Shown: positions 1 to 8,420, numbered from the stretch's first letter. The stretch is 32,050 nucleotides of DNA from Myxococcales bacterium (GCA_009692605.1 SHYV01000025.1:1-32050); one strand, 5' to 3'. The notes: generated by a model not told the origin, from the sequence alone. Made by a program: numbers and translations.

Positions 1-148
1 TCCGGCCGTGCTGATCGCCGAGGCGTGACGCGGTGACCGCGTAGTACCAGTCGGAGAACCGCTGGGCCATCGCCTGACCAGCTGCTGCGTCCCCGCCGCG
101 CCACTGCTTGAAGAGCTCTTGGGGGGGAGCGGAATTGAGATCGGACAT
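1..148 (-). CDS. Hypothetical protein, N-terminal 49 residues only
   Basis: This gene starts at an ATG on the minus strand and runs off the left edge of the window. The visible part begins MSDLNSAPPQELFKQWRGGD and continues with aromatic and alanine-rich residues (RFSDWYYAV). There is no signal peptide, so it is probably cytoplasmic. The pattern of L-F-x-x-W-R-x-G-D followed by a helical aromatic stretch is loosely like the start of sigma-factor region 2, but 49 residues are too few to claim that. It lies 25 bases downstream of trmH on the same strand and is probably co-transcribed with it. I do not recognise the family. Confidence 0.6.
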   Translation of the reverse strand, partial: MSDLNSAPPQELFKQWRGGDAAAGQAMAQRFSDWYYAVTASRLGDQHGR

Positions 149-173
149 TACGGCACCGTAAGAAGTCAGACAG

Positions 174-818
174 CTACAGACAAGGGCCCAGGGCAAACGA
201 CGACGACGACCCGCGCGCCGTCCGACCACGACGACCTTCCTCTTCCCGCCACAACCAGTCCGCCGTGAACCTGGCCTTCTCGCCCTCTTCAAGGTCGTTG
301 CCCACTATCGCGCGCCGCCTGTCCGCCACGGCCCGGAGCAGGATCGCCCCCGACACGGAGACGTTCAGCGACTCCGTCAGGCCCCGCATCGGAATCATCA
401 CCGCGCCGTCCGCCAGCGCGCGAGCCTCGGCGCTGACCCCGCGCACCTCGCTGCCGAAAAGCACGGCAACAGGCTGGTCTACCGGCAAGGTCTCGGGAGT
501 GAACGCGTCGGCCGCCAGGTCGGCGACGTAGACCCTGAACCCGCGCTGGTGAAGCTCGTCGATGCTCGAGGACACCTCCGGGAAGGCCCGGGTACGCACC
601 CACCGCTCCGCGCCGCGCGCGGCCCCCACGCTGGGCCGGAAGAACGACGTAATCAGGTGCACTTCGTGGACCCCAAAGGCCTCACAGCTTCGAATGAGCG
701 CAGAGGCGTTGTGCCGCCGACGCACCGCCTCCACCACCGCTACGACACTGCCCACGCGGCCGTCCAACGCGCGTCGCACCTTCGCGGCGCGCTCGGGGGT
801 CACCGTGAGCTCGGACAT
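174..818 (-). CDS. trmH: tRNA (guanosine-2'-O-)-methyltransferase TrmH, SpoU family
   Basis: SpoU/TrmH enzymes transfer a methyl group from S-adenosylmethionine to a ribose 2'-hydroxyl, in TrmH to Gm18 of tRNA. All three family motifs are present in the 214 residues: motif 1 around residues 37-50 (HNASALIRSCEAFGV, with Asn37 and Arg43), motif 2 at about 121-132 (FGSEVRGVSAEA), and motif 3 at about 142-161 with the knot segment ESLNVSVSGAILL. The wording of motif 3 is closer to TrmH than to RlmB or TrmL. Length is near the 229 residues of the E. coli enzyme. The C-terminal 25 residues are Arg/Gly/Ser-rich and not conserved. It diverges from yhbY across 88 bases and is followed closely by the partial gene at the left edge. 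Confidence 0.9.
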   Translation of the reverse strand: MSELTVTPERAAKVRRALDGRVGSVVAVVEAVRRRHNASALIRSCEAFGVHEVHLITSFFRPSVGAARGAERWVRTRAFPEVSSSIDELHQRGFRVYVADLAADAFTPETLPVDQPVAVLFGSEVRGVSAEARALADGAVMIPMRGLTESLNVSVSGAILLRAVADRRRAIVGNDLEEGEKARFTADWLWREEEGRRGRTARGSSSSFALGPCL

Positions 819-906
819 GAAACGGGTCTACCGCGCCGGCTCCCTGCCCACCACCAACCGAGCGCACCGACGCTCCACGGGCTACCCTGCCATTTTGGAT
901 GTCCAC

Positions 907-1206
907 ATGGAACTCACCGGAAAACAGCGCCGTCACCTGCGCGGGCTGGCCCACCATCTTCACCCCGTGGTCTACGCGGGCAAGGAGGGCGTGAGCGAGG
1001 CCGTGGAACGCAAAGCCACGCAGGAGCTCGAGAACCACGAGATCATCAAGCTCAAGCTGGGAGAAGGTTGCGTCGATGACAAGAAGGAGGCGGCCGCAAG
1101 GCTCGCCGCCTACTGCAACGCAGCCATCGTGCAGGTGATCGGCAAGACCATCGTGCTCTACCGGCGTCGGAAGTCCGACCCCACGATCGTCCTGCCTGCA
1201 GCGTAG
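907..1206 (+). CDS. yhbY: YhbY-type CRM-domain RNA-binding protein
   Basis: A 99-residue protein that is a single CRM domain, the KH-like RNA-binding fold found in ribosome-assembly factor YhbY and in plant group II intron splicing factors. Visible hallmarks are the start MELTGKQRRHLRGLAHHL, the loop YAGKEGVSEAV at residues 23-33 that corresponds to the GxxG loop, the segment HEIIKLKLGEG and the final strand QVIGKTIVLYRR. Family members associate with pre-50S ribosomes, so a role in large-subunit maturation is inferred. I chose the ATG at 907; an in-frame TTG at 895 would add four residues. The gene converges on the response regulator gene with 27 bases between stops. Confidence 0.9.
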   Translation: MELTGKQRRHLRGLAHHLHPVVYAGKEGVSEAVERKATQELENHEIIKLKLGEGCVDDKKEAAARLAAYCNAAIVQVIGKTIVLYRRRKSDPTIVLPAA

Positions 1207-1233
1207 GGCGCCAGGACAGTCCCCCGCCGCAGC

Positions 1234-3147
1234 CTACTTGCGCTTGAACAACCCCGCGATCTGGCTCGCGATGGACTGCGGCGCCGGTGACGGCGCACGC
1301 GCGGCTATCAGACGCCTCTCACGCAAGGCATCCCGGTTGGTCGGATCCTTGTCTAGGGCCCGCTTGTACCTCACCTGAGCGTCCGCGACGCGGCCTTCGA
1401 GCTTCAGCATGTTCCCTGCCGCCGACTGAATCTCGCCCTGCAGCACCGGGTCGGCGACGATCAGCGCGTCGAGCGCTTCGAGCGACTTCGGGAGGGTCAG
1501 GCGCTTGGCGTAGTAGCCGCACTGGGCCGCGAGAAAAAGGTACGGCCAGGTCTTGGGGTCCAGCTTCGCCGCGAGCGCGAGATGGGGATCCGCGGACCGA
1601 AAGTCGCGGGCGCGCCACAGGACCTCCCCCTTCCGGAACGCGATTCGAGCGGACACCAAGTCCCGCTCGGTCGAGAAAACGCCACCGGCCTTCTCGGCCT
1701 CTCGCCGCTTTTTCAGCTCCGCGAGCGCGCCCGGTTCTCGCAGCGCGTCATACGCCGCGTTGACGATGGAGAAACACTGCTCGGCCAACGCCCGGACCGA
1801 CGGCGGCGCGCCGAAGAAGGTGTCAGGGTGGTAGTTGCGGGAGATCTGACGGAAGGCCCGCACCACGTCGTCCTCAGTCAGATCGACCCGGTCGGCGAGA
1901 TCGAGCACGGCGACAGGCGAGCGACCGACAAGCCGCCGGCTTGCTTCCCGCAGCGTCTCCACTCGCAGGTCGACCTGCGGGACCTCGCTGGTCGTCATGT
2001 CATGCGGCAAGTAGTCGTCGGACTGGAGCAGGCCGAGCGAATTCAGCAGGTCAACCGACCGCAGCCCAGCGATTCGCCGGCCGTCGTCCCCGTTCGCGAC
2101 CTCATCGAGGAGCGCGCGGACCGAGCGCGGAGCCGTAGCCAGACGGTGTACACGCATGGAGAGCGGGTCCAGCCCCCATGCAGCTTCCGGAGAGTCACCG
2201 GGGATACGCCGCTGCACCGGCAGCCTCGCTCGCTTCGACCACGTCAGCTCCAGCCTCGAGAGGCTCTTCTTGGCGATGTGCTGCCCGCACCAACGCGCGA
2301 CGCTGCCTGGCAGCGGGAGCGCTGCTGAGCTCGCGGCCCAGCCCGCGTCCCACCTCACTTCGCCCTCGGGGTCGTCCTGCAGTGCGCACATCCATCCGGC
2401 GAGCCCCTCGCTCGCGGCCTCAAGACAGAACTCCAGACCGAGCGCCTGCGACAATCCGACCTGAATACCCGTCTGAAGATCAGCGATATCCACCGAGAGC
2501 CCCGCGGTTCGAAAAAGGCCCGGCAACCCTTCGACCGCGACGACGTCCCCGCCCCGCACGCCCACGCTCACCGACCCGCCGGGTCCGGTCCACCTCAGCT
2601 GGCCGCCTGCGCGTTGCCGAAAGGCCACGAAAAGTAGCCGCATCGGGCCGATCACCGCGGCGGGAGCGGCAGCGGCCTGTAGCCACCCCGACTCTCCGTC
2701 GTCCTCTGCCGCCCCACCTCGCGCAGCCGCGCGGAAAGAGTGGCTCCCGGAAGCCGCAGAATCCGGTCGCTTCACCGGGACGACCGGCGGCAACAGGCGC
2801 TCAAGGGTCGCCACCATGAGGTCGCGGTCGAGCGGCTTGCGCACGAACCCGGAGGGGAGGAAGCCTCGCCGTGCGGCGTCCTCGAAAACACTCAGCTCGT
2901 CGTTCGAGCTCACCAGAACCACCGGCGTATCCGGGAACCACTTCTTTACGCTGCAGCCGAGCTCGATGCCGTCCATTCCCGGCATGGTGACGTCGGTCAG
3001 CACGAGCCCGTAGCCGCCCTTCTGAAAGGCAGCAAAGCCCGCTTCGCCACTCGCGGCGATGTCGGCGTCATGGCCACAGGATCGCACCATGTCTGCCACC
3101 ATGGTTCGCGTGAGCGCTTCGTCATCGACTACCAGAACGCGGGCCAT
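1234..3147 (-). CDS. Response regulator with DUF4388-like region, J domain and TPR tail
   Basis: A 637-residue cytoplasmic protein in four parts. Residues 1-118 are a receiver domain with the acidic pair Asp8/Asp9, phospho-acceptor Asp52 (LTDVTMPGMDG), a Ser at 80-81 and Lys104. Residues 119-165 are a low-complexity linker. Residues about 168-380 resemble the DUF4388/PATAN regions common in myxobacterial regulators. Residues about 412-472 form a J domain with an intact HPD at 440-442, so it could stimulate a DnaK ATPase. Residues about 498-612 look like TPR helices. An open frame extends 47 codons upstream, but the ATG at 3147 has GGAG eight bases before it and opens directly with the receiver sequence MARVLVVDDE. 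No DNA-binding domain or partner histidine kinase is visible. Output through chaperone recruitment is inference. Confidence 0.85.
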   Translation of the reverse strand: MARVLVVDDEALTRTMVADMVRSCGHDADIAASGEAGFAAFQKGGYGLVLTDVTMPGMDGIELGCSVKKWFPDTPVVLVSSNDELSVFEDAARRGFLPSGFVRKPLDRDLMVATLERLLPPVVPVKRPDSAASGSHSFRAAARGGAAEDDGESGWLQAAAAPAAVIGPMRLLFVAFRQRAGGQLRWTGPGGSVSVGVRGGDVVAVEGLPGLFRTAGLSVDIADLQTGIQVGLSQALGLEFCLEAASEGLAGWMCALQDDPEGEVRWDAGWAASSAALPLPGSVARWCGQHIAKKSLSRLELTWSKRARLPVQRRIPGDSPEAAWGLDPLSMRVHRLATAPRSVRALLDEVANGDDGRRIAGLRSVDLLNSLGLLQSDDYLPHDMTTSEVPQVDLRVETLREASRRLVGRSPVAVLDLADRVDLTEDDVVRAFRQISRNYHPDTFFGAPPSVRALAEQCFSIVNAAYDALREPGALAELKKRREAEKAGGVFSTERDLVSARIAFRKGEVLWRARDFRSADPHLALAAKLDPKTWPYLFLAAQCGYYAKRLTLPKSLEALDALIVADPVLQGEIQSAAGNMLKLEGRVADAQVRYKRALDKDPTNRDALRERRLIAARAPSPAPQSIASQIAGLFKRK

Positions 3148-3309
3148 GTGCTCCAGGCGATGGTTGACGTCGCCGCTGGGGAGCATAATCTTCCCGTTAG
3201 GGATTCGTCCCGCGCGCAGCAGCAAGCCGGCGCCATTTTCAGCCGCCAGACCACTCGCACGCCTCACCGCAGCGTCATACACCGCCAATTAATCCAATCC
3301 CACCCTCCA

Positions 3310-3326
3310 TCAGGAGTCTCCGATGG
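3310..3326 (+). promoter_or_regulatory. Ribosome-binding leader of thioredoxin, shared with the gene at 6662
   Basis: The sequence TCAGGAGTCTCCGATGG spans the GGAG Shine-Dalgarno and the ATG of the thioredoxin gene. A copy differing at one base lies at 6649-6665 before an unrelated small secreted protein. The GGAG to ATG gap of six bases is favourable and fixes the start of both genes. Confidence 0.6.
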
Positions 3327-3652
3327 CCAGCCCCAACGTAAAAATGATCAGCGACGCCGAGTTTCAGTCTCAGGTCATCGACAGCACGGTCCCGGTGCTC
3401 CTCGACTTCACCGCCGTCTGGTGCGGCCCGTGCAAGGCGATCTCACCGCTGCTCGACGAGCTCGCCGACGCGAACCTCGGCAAGCTCAAGGTCGTGAAGA
3501 TGGACATCGACCAGAACTCCAATACACCGCAGCAGTTCGGTGTGCAGTCAATCCCCACGTTGCTCCTGTTCAAGGGCGGCAAGGTCGTGGACAAGCGAGT
3601 GGGCTCGCTCCAGAAGGCGGCGCTCGCGGCTTTCGTCACCCCGGTGCTCTGA
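3323..3652 (+). CDS. trxA: Thioredoxin
   Basis: A 109-residue single-domain thioredoxin, the usual length for the family. It has the active site WCGPCK at about residues 33-38, preceded by VLLDFTAVWC, and the conserved cis-proline segment SIPTLLLFKGG near residue 76. There is no signal peptide, so it should act in the cytoplasm as a general dithiol reductant, supplied by a thioredoxin reductase not seen here. Start choice is supported by CAGGAG six bases upstream of the ATG. It diverges from the response regulator gene across 175 bases, which must hold both promoters, and is followed after 30 bases by the ThDP enzyme on the same strand, so the two are probably co-transcribed. Confidence 0.95.
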   Translation: MASPNVKMISDAEFQSQVIDSTVPVLLDFTAVWCGPCKAISPLLDELADANLGKLKVVKMDIDQNSNTPQQFGVQSIPTLLLFKGGKVVDKRVGSLQKAALAAFVTPVL

Positions 3653-3682
3653 ACCGTTAAGCAGGGGGCTCCCGGAGTCCCC

Positions 3683-5311
3683 TTGCCCCACGTCCACGGC
3701 GGTCAACTCGTCGCCCAAGCCCTTGCCAAGGAGGGTGTGACGCACGTGTTCACCCTTTGCGGTGGGCACATTCAGCACATCTACGACGGATGCCTTGATC
3801 AGGGCATTCGCGTCGTCGATTTCCGCCACGAGCAGGCGGCGGGGCACGCCGCCGAGGGCTGGGCTCGGGCGACCGGGAGGCCAGGAGTGGCTCTCGTGAC
3901 CGCAGGGCCCGGCGTGACGGACGCCGTCACTGCCGCAGCCAACGCCATGCGCGGGGGTGTGCCGATGATCCTCATCGGTGGGCAGGGCCCCCGCTTCTAC
4001 TCGGGCATGGGCTCCCTGCAGGAGATGGACCACGTCACCCTGCTCCGCAGCATCACCAAATGGAGCGTGACGGTCCCCGAGACGCGGCGGATCCCGGACT
4101 TCATGGCCATGGCGTTCCGGAAAGCCACGACGGGCGTGCCGGGGCCTGTCTTCCTGGAGATGCCGCTCGACGTGCTGATGCTGATGGAGAAAACCGAGGA
4201 TCTAAACTTCCCGGTCGACTACCGGACGACCCACGTCACCGCAGGCGACCCCGCCGCCATCCAGCTCGCCGGGGACATCCTATCCAGGGCGAGCCGCCCC
4301 GTCGCGGTCGTCGGAACCCAGTGGTGGTGGAGCCCGTACAAGAGCGCCATCGACAGCTTCGTGGGGGCCTACGATCTCCCAGTCTTCCTCAATGGGGGCG
4401 CACGCGGCGCCCTGTCACCCACCGACCCGCATTTCTTTCGGCTCTGTCGGTCCAAGGCCCTCGGGAACGCCGACGTCATCGTGATCTTCGGCACGCCCTG
4501 GGACTTCCGTTTGAACTACGGTCAGGACATCCCCACGGGCACCAAGGTGATCCACGTGGACCTTGACGGCGACGTCATCGGCCACAACCGCGGCGCGGCT
4601 GTGGGTATCGTCGGCGACACCGGGCTGGTGATGAAGCAGCTCGCCGCCGCTGGAGCGCGCTCGGCCGGCGGGGACTGGCTGGCAGCGGTGCGGGCCTACG
4701 AAGACGCGCGCTTCAACAAGATGATCCCGGAGCTCAACAGCGACAGCGTGCCGATCAACCCCCTGCGCTTCTCTCGCGAGCTGGCCGCTGCGATCCCACC
4801 GAGCTCCACGGTGGTCTGCGACGGCGGCGACATCGTGGGCACGGCGGCGAAGGTCGTCGACGTCACCCTGCCCGGCCACTGGATGGACCCCGGCCCGCTG
4901 GGCACCCTCGGGGTAGGCCCGAGCTTCGCCATGGCCGCCAAGCTCGCGCGCCCGGACGAACCCGCGTTCATCATCTACGGCGACGGCTCGTTCGGGCTGA
5001 ACGGGATGGAGTACGAAAGCGCGGCCCGCCAGAAGATCCCCTTTGTGGGCGTGATGGGCAACGACGCCGCCTGGACCCAGATCCGGCGCGGTCAGGCGCA
5101 GATCTTCGGGGAGGGCCGCCTGCCGGCCACCGGGTTGGAGTTCACGCGGTACGACCTCATGGTCGAAGCGCTCGGAGGCCACGGGGAGTACGTCGAGCGC
5201 CCGGAGCACATCCGGCCGGCGATCGAACGCGCCCTCGCCAGCGGCAAGCCGGCCCTGGTGAACGTCAAGATCGGGGCGTCGTCATTCCGGGAGGGGGCGA
5301 TCTCCGTATAG
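3683..5311 (+). CDS. Thiamine-diphosphate enzyme, ILVBL / 2-hydroxyacyl-CoA lyase type
   Basis: A 542-residue member of the acetolactate synthase/oxalyl-CoA decarboxylase/2-hydroxyacyl-CoA lyase superfamily. The cofactor-activating glutamate is Glu50 in VVDFRHEQAAGHAAEGWAR, and the ThDP/Mg motif runs from GDGSFG at 433-438 to GND at 459-461. The segment GNDAAWTQIRRGQ after the motif resembles mammalian ILVBL (HACL2) more than biosynthetic acetolactate synthase, and no regulatory subunit gene follows. The likely reaction is carbon-carbon cleavage of a 2-hydroxyacyl thioester or decarboxylation of a 2-oxo acid; substrate is unknown. Translation probably starts at the TTG at 3683, with GGAG shortly upstream, as no suitable ATG precedes the conserved N-terminus. 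The stop is followed at once by a GC hairpin. Confidence 0.82.
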   Translation: MPHVHGGQLVAQALAKEGVTHVFTLCGGHIQHIYDGCLDQGIRVVDFRHEQAAGHAAEGWARATGRPGVALVTAGPGVTDAVTAAANAMRGGVPMILIGGQGPRFYSGMGSLQEMDHVTLLRSITKWSVTVPETRRIPDFMAMAFRKATTGVPGPVFLEMPLDVLMLMEKTEDLNFPVDYRTTHVTAGDPAAIQLAGDILSRASRPVAVVGTQWWWSPYKSAIDSFVGAYDLPVFLNGGARGALSPTDPHFFRLCRSKALGNADVIVIFGTPWDFRLNYGQDIPTGTKVIHVDLDGDVIGHNRGAAVGIVGDTGLVMKQLAAAGARSAGGDWLAAVRAYEDARFNKMIPELNSDSVPINPLRFSRELAAAIPPSSTVVCDGGDIVGTAAKVVDVTLPGHWMDPGPLGTLGVGPSFAMAAKLARPDEPAFIIYGDGSFGLNGMEYESAARQKIPFVGVMGNDAAWTQIRRGQAQIFGEGRLPATGLEFTRYDLMVEALGGHGEYVERPEHIRPAIERALASGKPALVNVKIGASSFREGAISV

Positions 5312-5315
5312 GGAA

Positions 5316-5333
5316 GGCCCGGTGATCCGGGCC
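5316..5333. terminator. GC-rich hairpin between convergent genes
   Basis: GGCCCGG-TGAT-CCGGGCC is a perfect seven-base-pair stem with a four-base loop, filling the 25-base gap between the stops at 5311 and 5337. It could end transcription from both sides. There is no T-tract on either strand, so intrinsic termination would be weak; a role in blocking convergent read-through is inferred. Confidence 0.5.
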
Positions 5334-5336
5334 CGC

Positions 5337-6467
5337 TCAGATCGCGAATTCCTTCTCTTTCTGCACCTTGACGTCGTACCCCTTCTCGCCCCATTCCTTC
5401 GCGCGGGCGTCGGCCCAGGTGGCGCTCTCAGCGGTGGACTTCTCGGGCTCCTCGGTGTGGATCACCGGCCAGTCGCCTTCGGTGGTGCAGCCCTTGAGCT
5501 TCGCCTTCGCGGCCCGAAGCGGCGCCTCGATGTCCGCGATGATGCTCCAGTGCGTGCCGCCTTCCGTGACGGTGGTGTAGTGAACCACAGCCGTTTTCTT
5601 GCCTCCGCACGTGCCCGCCTCGATGCTGGCTACCCCGTACAGAAACTTGCCCCCCTCCTGAACCCGGTCCGGGTACAGGACGGGAAGGAGTGAGGCAGCG
5701 GCCTGCTCGGCGCCCGAATTCGCGAGCTGGGTCGCCACGCCCCTCGCCTGCTCCGGCCCGGTCTTCTGGGCGATGGCGACCAGCACGTCCTCGAGCGCCT
5801 TGTGGCTCTCCGGCGACATGTCCTGACCAAGCCCGGGCGCCATCGCGTTCGTCATAGCCTCAAGGAGGGGGTTGAACGGCCCACCGTTGCCTGCAGCGGC
5901 GATGGCGGCCTCCGACAGCGCCGGAAGGGCGTCCACGGCCCGCTTCCGCGCGTAAATGTTCGCGAGGCCCATGTATTTTTCGTCGAACGCCTTGGCCGGC
6001 GGGGCCTTGACCTTGGTCTCCACCCACGCCCAGAGCTTCTCGTCGTCACACGCCTGGTAGGCCGAGCTCCACTGCTTGAACTCGATGTCGCGGAGCGCGT
6101 AGGCACCCTGCAGGAACGTGACGGTGAGGGGGTGCTCGGCGCAGGTTCCGCCGATGTTCGTGGCGACAGCGTCTCGCGCATCGTAGTCGGGGATCTTCGA
6201 GAGCGATGACCACGCAGGAGCCCAAAGCTTCGAGTCGATCGCCACACCCACCAGCGCGGTGACCGCATCGGTGTCTCCGGCCTTTTGAAGGAAGTTCAAG
6301 AACGACGACTCGGCGATCTTCGGATCGCACCGGATCAGCGCCTGATACGCAGGGGCAACAGCGTCTGCCGCGAGCCCAGCGACGGCCGCGACTTGCGCGT
6401 CACACCCGGCCTGCGCGGGGGAGGTGGCGAGGAAGACAGCGTTCAAGACGAAGCGGGTCAAAAGCAT
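5337..6467 (-). CDS. Exported helical-repeat protein of unknown function
   Basis: A 376-residue protein with an N-terminal signal peptide, MLLTRFVLNAVFLATSPAQA, and a likely signal peptidase I site after AQA at residue 20. The mature part is rich in alanine and short amphipathic helices of about 30 residues, in the style of HEAT or TPR solenoids (for example DTDAVTALVGVAIDSKLW and GVATQLANSGAEQAAASLL). The last 100 residues look like a mixed alpha/beta domain with a CGGKKTAVVHYTTV strand, and the tail is Lys/Glu-rich. Paired cysteines fit a periplasmic location. I do not recognise a named family. It is transcribed towards the ThDP gene and diverges from the small secreted protein gene across 194 bases. 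Confidence 0.7.
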   Translation of the reverse strand: MLLTRFVLNAVFLATSPAQAGCDAQVAAVAGLAADAVAPAYQALIRCDPKIAESSFLNFLQKAGDTDAVTALVGVAIDSKLWAPAWSSLSKIPDYDARDAVATNIGGTCAEHPLTVTFLQGAYALRDIEFKQWSSAYQACDDEKLWAWVETKVKAPPAKAFDEKYMGLANIYARKRAVDALPALSEAAIAAAGNGGPFNPLLEAMTNAMAPGLGQDMSPESHKALEDVLVAIAQKTGPEQARGVATQLANSGAEQAAASLLPVLYPDRVQEGGKFLYGVASIEAGTCGGKKTAVVHYTTVTEGGTHWSIIADIEAPLRAAKAKLKGCTTEGDWPVIHTEEPEKSTAESATWADARAKEWGEKGYDVKVQKEKEFAI

Positions 6468-6661
6468 GTGGGCTCCAGCGAGGTGGGGCTAACTCGTGGG
6501 GTACGCCACGGCACCGGGCGCACCGGAGCATCGCACGTCCAACCCGCCACACCAGATTCCTGATCCCTGAATAGAGCGCCATGCACGCGCGTCTGGAGTC
6601 CCGGTCTCTGGTCTCTCCGGAAGCAGTTGCTCTCCGTTCTTCCCCTACTCAGGAGTCTCTG

Positions 6662-6964
6662 ATGGTCCTCTCCCTTGTCCTCACGCTCTCCCTCGCCGTA
6701 GCTGGCGAGCCCGACGCCACCGCCCCGGCCGCCACGCCCACCGAGACGGCTGCGCCGGCAGCCCCTCCAGCACCTGCAACGGCCGTCGCCGCCCCAGCTT
6801 GCGCGACCGTGACGACCAACGCCGACGGCACCACTACGCTCTCGGATGCGACGCTCCCAGCGTGCGGCCCCGACGGCCAGCCCGTTCCTGCCGAAGCCAA
6901 GGGCAAGAAGTCGCTCAAGAAGTCCAACAGCGGCCGCATGGAAGCTGAAGAGACGCGCGAGTAG
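6662..6964 (+). CDS. Small Ala/Pro-rich exported protein
   Basis: A 100-residue protein starting MVLSLVLTLSLAVAGEPDA, a signal peptide probably cut after AVA-G near residue 15. The first half of the mature protein is an Ala/Pro/Thr linker of low complexity. The second half has two cysteines (APACATVT and LPACGPDG), which could form one disulfide, and ends in a Lys/Glu-rich tail. The ATG at 6662 has AGGAG six bases ahead. An upstream in-frame ATG at 6581 would place 27 non-hydrophobic residues before the signal peptide and is unlikely. No function can be assigned; a cell-wall or periplasmic spacer protein is possible. Confidence 0.6.
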   Translation: MVLSLVLTLSLAVAGEPDATAPAATPTETAAPAAPPAPATAVAAPACATVTTNADGTTTLSDATLPACGPDGQPVPAEAKGKKSLKKSNSGRMEAEETRE

Positions 6965-6995
6965 AACTCCGACTCCGGAGATCATAGACGGTGGC

Positions 6996-8384
6996 GTGTC
7001 CCTCCCTGAGCTCGTCACCGACCCGGCCATCCTGTGCGGCTACCTGTCCGACGCCTCCAACAGTCAGGGGACGGCGGACGGGTTGGTTCGACCCGCCTGT
7101 ACCGCAGAGGTCGCGGCGGTCATCCGACACTGTCAGGAGCACGCCATCCCGGTCACGGTGACAGCGCGGCGTACCTCCACCACCGGCGCCCCCGTCCCAC
7201 AAGGCGGCTGGCTGCTCTCCACCGAGAAGTTGGCCACGCTGCACGCCGCCGACGACGCCGACGCCGGCATCCTCCTCGGCGAGTACCAATCGCAGATCGA
7301 GGCCCTCGGGCTCTTCTTCCCGCCCGACCCCACCAGCCGCCACGAATGCTCCCTCGGCGGAGCGGTCGCCTGCAACGCTTCGGGCGCCCGCACCTACGCC
7401 TACGGACCAACGCGGCCATGGATTCGGCAGGTCGAGGCCGTGCTGCCCGACGGCTCGGTGGTGGTCGCCGACCGGAACACCCCGAGCCCCTGGCCCGTGC
7501 CACTGTGGAGGGAGCCACAGGTCAAGACCGCAGCTGGATACTTTCCAGCGACAAACCTCTTAGATCTTCTGATCGGCTCTGAGGGCACCCTCGGCGTGAT
7601 CACCCGCGTATGGACGCACCTGCTCCCACTACCGAAGCACGTCCTGGCGCTTTTTACGTTCTTTCCGACACGCGCCTCCCTGCTGGGTTTTTTGACCGAG
7701 GTGCGCGCCACCCGCGGACCTGTAGGTACGCCGTCTATTGGGCGGGAGACCGACGGCCTGCGCCCCCGCTGCATCGAATATTTCGATCGCCGCTCGCTTG
7801 ACCTCATCCGGGGGCGTGTGCCGTTGACCGAGGCAGACAGCGCCGTGCTGTTCGAGATCGAGCACGAAGGCGACCCGCCCCTCGACCGCTGGGTCGAGGC
7901 CCTGCAGCGCCACGGGGCGTTGGTGGAGGACACCATCGTGGCGGACGACGACGCCGCGCGCGCCCGGCTGCACGCCATCCGACACGCCCTGCCGGCCGAG
8001 GTGAACGAGATCATCGCCCGCAGCGGGGTCCGGAAGGTTGGAACCGACTTCGCGGTGCCCGACAGCGCGCTGGCCGAGATGCTCGACCTCTACGACGACA
8101 CCGGGATGCCAGCCGTGTGTTTCGGGCACCTTGGCGACAACCACCTGCACCTGAATTTCCTCCCCCGAACCCCCGCAGAGTGGGGCGAGGCGAAGGACAG
8201 GTACATGCAGCTCGCCCGCCGCGCCGTGGCGCTCGGCGGTACAGTCAGCGCAGAGCACGGCATCGGCCGCATGAAGCGGGCCCACCTCGCGATGATGGTG
8301 GGCGAGCCGCAGATCGAGGCGTGGCGCGCATTGCGGCGATGTGCGGACCCGAACGAGATCCTCGGGCGAGGGGTGATGGTTTGA
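6996..8384 (+). CDS. FAD-linked oxidase, D-2-hydroxyacid dehydrogenase (GlcD/D-LDH) family
   Basis: A 462-residue flavoprotein of the vanillyl-alcohol-oxidase fold. The N-terminal PCMH FAD-binding domain includes VRPACTAEVAAVI at about residue 31, the TARRTSTTGAPVPQGG loop at about 56-71, SLGGAVACNASGARTYAYG at about 119-137 and GSEGTLGVIT at 194-203. The C-terminal oxidase domain has the metal and substrate motif GHLGDNHLHLN at 377-387 and AEHGIGRMK at 419-427. These are typical of enzymes oxidising D-lactate, glycolate or D-2-hydroxyglutarate to the 2-oxo acid. No iron-sulfur GlcF subunit is encoded nearby. I place the start at the GTG at 6996, with GGAG 15 bases upstream; longer versions would overlap the preceding gene with Arg-rich sequence that does not look coding. 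Confidence 0.85.
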   Translation: MSLPELVTDPAILCGYLSDASNSQGTADGLVRPACTAEVAAVIRHCQEHAIPVTVTARRTSTTGAPVPQGGWLLSTEKLATLHAADDADAGILLGEYQSQIEALGLFFPPDPTSRHECSLGGAVACNASGARTYAYGPTRPWIRQVEAVLPDGSVVVADRNTPSPWPVPLWREPQVKTAAGYFPATNLLDLLIGSEGTLGVITRVWTHLLPLPKHVLALFTFFPTRASLLGFLTEVRATRGPVGTPSIGRETDGLRPRCIEYFDRRSLDLIRGRVPLTEADSAVLFEIEHEGDPPLDRWVEALQRHGALVEDTIVADDDAARARLHAIRHALPAEVNEIIARSGVRKVGTDFAVPDSALAEMLDLYDDTGMPAVCFGHLGDNHLHLNFLPRTPAEWGEAKDRYMQLARRAVALGGTVSAEHGIGRMKRAHLAMMVGEPQIEAWRALRRCADPNEILGRGVMV

Positions 8385-8420
8385 ACTTCTTGATACTCCC
8401 CGCTGCCTCCGGAGCTGGCC

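Noticed and set aside
3148-3288. 47-codon N-terminal extension of the response regulator
   Set aside because: The ATG at 3147 has a good Shine-Dalgarno and begins exactly at the receiver domain; the extension has no domain character.
4415-5209. Long open frame on the minus strand inside the ThDP gene
   Set aside because: It lies wholly opposite a gene with clear family motifs, and its product is Arg/His/Val-rich without domains, as expected of a GC-rich shadow frame.
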